Shown piece after piece: positions 60,837-64,000 of a stretch of 64,000 nucleotides of DNA. The DNA is from Devosia sp. 67-54. GTDB taxonomy: Bacteria; Pseudomonadota; Alphaproteobacteria; Rhizobiales; Devosiaceae. The first letter of the stretch is position 1. The number at the start of each line of letters is the position of its first letter. Location: assembly GCF_001899075.1 (NCBI RefSeq), contig NZ_MKVA01000005.1, positions 372,001 through 436,000 on the forward strand, in the 5' to 3' direction. The notes beneath the pieces were generated by a model. It was given only the letters and a program-made list of their open reading frames with translations. It was not told where the DNA came from and ran no database searches. The translations under genes and the position numbers were made by a program.

Positions 60837-62114
60837 ATGTCCACTAACCTTGCGTTCGACGTTCCCGAGTCCGCACCGCGGCGGGCGCTGCAGATCGTGG
60901 CGCTCAACGGGCTGTTCGACGAGATGGATGCCGAGGGGGTGCTGCGGCATGCGGTGAGCGAGGTGCTGCGCGAGGATGTGGCGATCGTGTCGTCGTTCGG
61001 GGCGGATTCGGCGGTGCTGCTGCATCTGGTGTCGCTGATCGACCGGCGCCTGCCGGTGTATTTCCTCGAAACCGGCAAGCATTTTCCCGAGACGCTGACC
61101 TATGTCGAAACCCTGACACGGCATCTCGGGCTCGCCAATGTGCGCTGGCTCAGGCCCGACCCCAAGGACGTGACGCGGTTCGATCCGCGCGGCGAGCTGT
61201 GGGAGAGCGATCCCGATTCGTGCTGCCACATCCGCAAGACCGAGCCGCTCGACGCCGAGATCGCCAATTTCGGCGGCTGGGTGACCGGCAGGAAGCGCTA
61301 TCAGACGGCCGAGCGCGGCGTGCTGCCGCATTTCGAGCTGACCTCGGACGACCGCATCAAGGTCAACCCGCTGGCGTATTTCTCGGACGCCGACGTCAAC
61401 GCCTACAAGCGGGCGCACGGGTTGCCGGAGCACCCACTGTTCGCTAAGGGCTACCGGTCGATCGGCTGTGCCCCGTGCACGACCGTCGTCGCCGAGGGCG
61501 AGGACCCACGCGCCGGCCGCTGGCGCGGACTCAACAAGAAGGAGTGCGGCATCCATTTCGACTTCAATGGAGCGATCGCAAAACCGGTGGCCGCGGTGGA
61601 AAAGACCCTGTTCAAAGACGGCAAGTTCATTGCCGACCCGTTCCGCGCCTGGGCCGAGGGGGACGATCCGGCGGCGGTGCGCTATACGCATATTCCGCTC
61701 GAAATGTTCGTCGCCAACCGCGCGGCGGTGCTCGGTAATCCGCACCCGAACGGGCTGCTGATCCGGGCGGGAGACGCCATCGAGGAGGTGGCGGCCGATC
61801 TCGGGCGCTTCGCGTCGGTGGCGGTGGAGTTCCCGAAATTCTCGGACGGACGCGGCTACACCACGGCGCGGCTCGCCAGCGAGCGCTACCATTATGCGGG
61901 GGAGCTCCGGGCCGTCGGCGACGTGCTGATGGACCAGATCACGCTGATGCGGCGCTGCGGCATCACCGCGTTCGTCGTGGTGCATCCGGCGACGCGCAAG
62001 GCGCTGGAGACCGGCACGCTGGTGACGGTGAACCGCTATTACCAGCCGATCGGCAGCGCCGAAGTGCCGGTGGGAACGCGGCCCTTTTTGCGCAAAGCAC
62101 CGGAGACGGTGTAG
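60837..62114 (+). CDS. cysH: Fused APS/PAPS reductase (CysH)-DUF934 protein
   Basis: A 425-residue protein with two parts. Residues 1 to about 245: CysH, with the adenylyl-sulfate loop SSFGADSAVLLHL, and the iron-sulfur Cys set CC at 129-130 and CxxC at 211-214 (GCAPCTT), plus the catalytic KKECGIHFD (Cys237). The Cys set indicates the [4Fe-4S] APS-reducing class. Residues from about 258 to 415: DUF934 (KTLFKDGKFIADPFRAW, FSDGRGYTTARLASERYHYA, DQITLMRRCGITAF). In most alphaproteobacteria DUF934 is a separate gene between cysI and cysH. No frameshift is seen; the linker reads through cleanly. Confidence 0.92.
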   Translation: MSTNLAFDVPESAPRRALQIVALNGLFDEMDAEGVLRHAVSEVLREDVAIVSSFGADSAVLLHLVSLIDRRLPVYFLETGKHFPETLTYVETLTRHLGLANVRWLRPDPKDVTRFDPRGELWESDPDSCCHIRKTEPLDAEIANFGGWVTGRKRYQTAERGVLPHFELTSDDRIKVNPLAYFSDADVNAYKRAHGLPEHPLFAKGYRSIGCAPCTTVVAEGEDPRAGRWRGLNKKECGIHFDFNGAIAKPVAAVEKTLFKDGKFIADPFRAWAEGDDPAAVRYTHIPLEMFVANRAAVLGNPHPNGLLIRAGDAIEEVAADLGRFASVAVEFPKFSDGRGYTTARLASERYHYAGELRAVGDVLMDQITLMRRCGITAFVVVHPATRKALETGTLVTVNRYYQPIGSAEVPVGTRPFLRKAPETV

Positions 62115-63589
<1,475 letters not shown>

Positions 63590-63596
63590 ACGCGCC

Positions 63597-63610
63597 GGAA
63601 CGATCGTTCC
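63597..63610. promoter_or_regulatory. Perfect 14-bp palindrome after the ferredoxin gene
   Basis: GGAACGATCGTTCC, 8 bases past the ferredoxin stop and 106 bases before the next start. It could be an operator for the following gene or a small terminator; no T-run follows. Confidence 0.35.
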
Positions 63611-63715
63611 ACTGCGAACGACCAGCAGCCCTGGCGTTCCGGCATTCATTTGCCGTTCAGGCACGCCGCTCTATCTCGCCGCCCGTCTTCGCGGGGGGCT
63701 TCTGGCGAGATACGA

Positions 63716-64000
63716 ATGGATTTCTATACGATCTTCAAACTGTTGCACGTGCTGTGCGCGCTGGCCTGGGTCGGCGGCGGCATGACGCTGCTGGTGGCGA
63801 GCCTGCTGGCGAGCCGCGCCAACAACGATGCGGGGCTGATGGCCGGGCTCGATTTGATGAACCGGCTGGGCAAGACCTGGTTCGTGCCGGCGTCGCTGCT
63901 GACGGTGGTGTTCGGCGCGGTGGTGGCGACGCTGGGCGGCATGTGGGGCGAGCTGTGGGTGATCCTGGGGCTCGCCGGCTTCGCCTCGACGTTCCTCACC
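63716..64000 (+). CDS. DUF2269-like membrane protein, 5' part
   Basis: The first 95 codons of a gene that leaves the window. MDFYTIFKLLHVLCALAWVG opens a first transmembrane helix with the LLHVLCALAWVGG motif of DUF2269; a second segment is VPASLLTVVFGAVVATLGGM and a third starts VILGLAGFAS. Function of the family is unknown; heme or metal binding has been guessed for related CopD-like proteins. It resembles the small protein at 30392 in size and pattern. Confidence 0.78.
   Translation, partial: MDFYTIFKLLHVLCALAWVGGGMTLLVASLLASRANNDAGLMAGLDLMNRLGKTWFVPASLLTVVFGAVVATLGGMWGELWVILGLAGFASTFLT

Overview
The window is a 64 kb stretch of high-GC chromosome from an alphaproteobacterium, most likely a Hyphomicrobiales (Rhizobiales) member near Devosia. 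The order-level call is an inference from gene families: a GPR/RgsE-type unipolar-growth giant protein, a perfect CtrA box, the cysG-DUF2849-cysI order, and DUF1127. The genus is a weaker guess. I see no IS element, integrase, phage gene or CRISPR array. Genes are tightly packed, with many 4-bp stop/start overlaps. The accessory DNA consists of short palindromic intergenic repeats.

Layout. 1-4.6 kb: 3' end of ligA, a small secreted protein, a three-domain aminopeptidase P, a possible 44-codon gene with its own terminator, and prmA. 4.6-7.2 kb: ilvB-ilvH behind a classic attenuator (15-codon Ile/Leu/Val leader peptide, pause hairpin, intrinsic terminator). 7.3-15.3 kb: pdxJ, an FMN reductase, the K+ transporter kup, two exported proteins of unknown function, an OYE-family oxidoreductase and a PQQ-type sugar dehydrogenase. 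15.5-24.1 kb: an arsR-AHSA1-VOC operon, a DUF763 protein, an APH-fold kinase, an FUSC transporter overlapping a flavin monooxygenase, a CE7 esterase and an SH3 protein. 24.2-27.2 kb: a second M24 peptidase and a tetR-ilvC pair with a perfect 16-bp palindrome upstream. 27.3-33.5 kb: NUDIX, DUF1127, HbpS-like, PhzF and GNAT proteins, then leuA behind a 41-residue leader peptide with 13 leucines, and an HpcH/HpaI aldolase. 33.5-40.1 kb: MscS channel, tRNA-Lys(CTT), a FliK-like/FlhB-C-terminal pair, TerC, and a FemAB-like/flippase operon. 40.1-50.9 kb: an unexplained 575-bp gap, GNAT, acs, a degenerate-GGDEF/EAL protein, YegD-type Hsp70, a GH3 hexosaminidase, LysE, an LpxH-like hydrolase, MFS and cupin. 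50.9-56.8 kb: a 1702-residue membrane-anchored coiled-coil protein (GPR/RgsE candidate) divergent from an HPt protein, with a CtrA box between. 56.9-63.6 kb: a sulfur-assimilation block (ferredoxin, cysG, DUF2849, cysI, a cysH-DUF934 fusion, ferredoxin-NADP reductase, second ferredoxin). The window ends inside a small membrane protein gene.

How the genes work together. Three separate loci (ilvBH, ilvC, leuA) cover much of branched-chain amino acid synthesis, and each carries a different regulatory signature: two leader-peptide attenuators and one TetR partner. The sulfur block can be read as a complete route from APS/PAPS to sulfide with its own electron supply (NADPH to FNR to ferredoxin to siroheme sulfite reductase) and its own siroheme synthase, under one operator-like palindrome.

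Most interesting items: the two peptide-sensing leaders, the CysH-DUF934 fusion, the GPR-like protein with hendecad repeats and a CtrA box next to an HPt gene, the Glu-for-Asp change in the IlvB cofactor motif, and the short standalone FlhB C-terminal protein beside a FliK-like protein.
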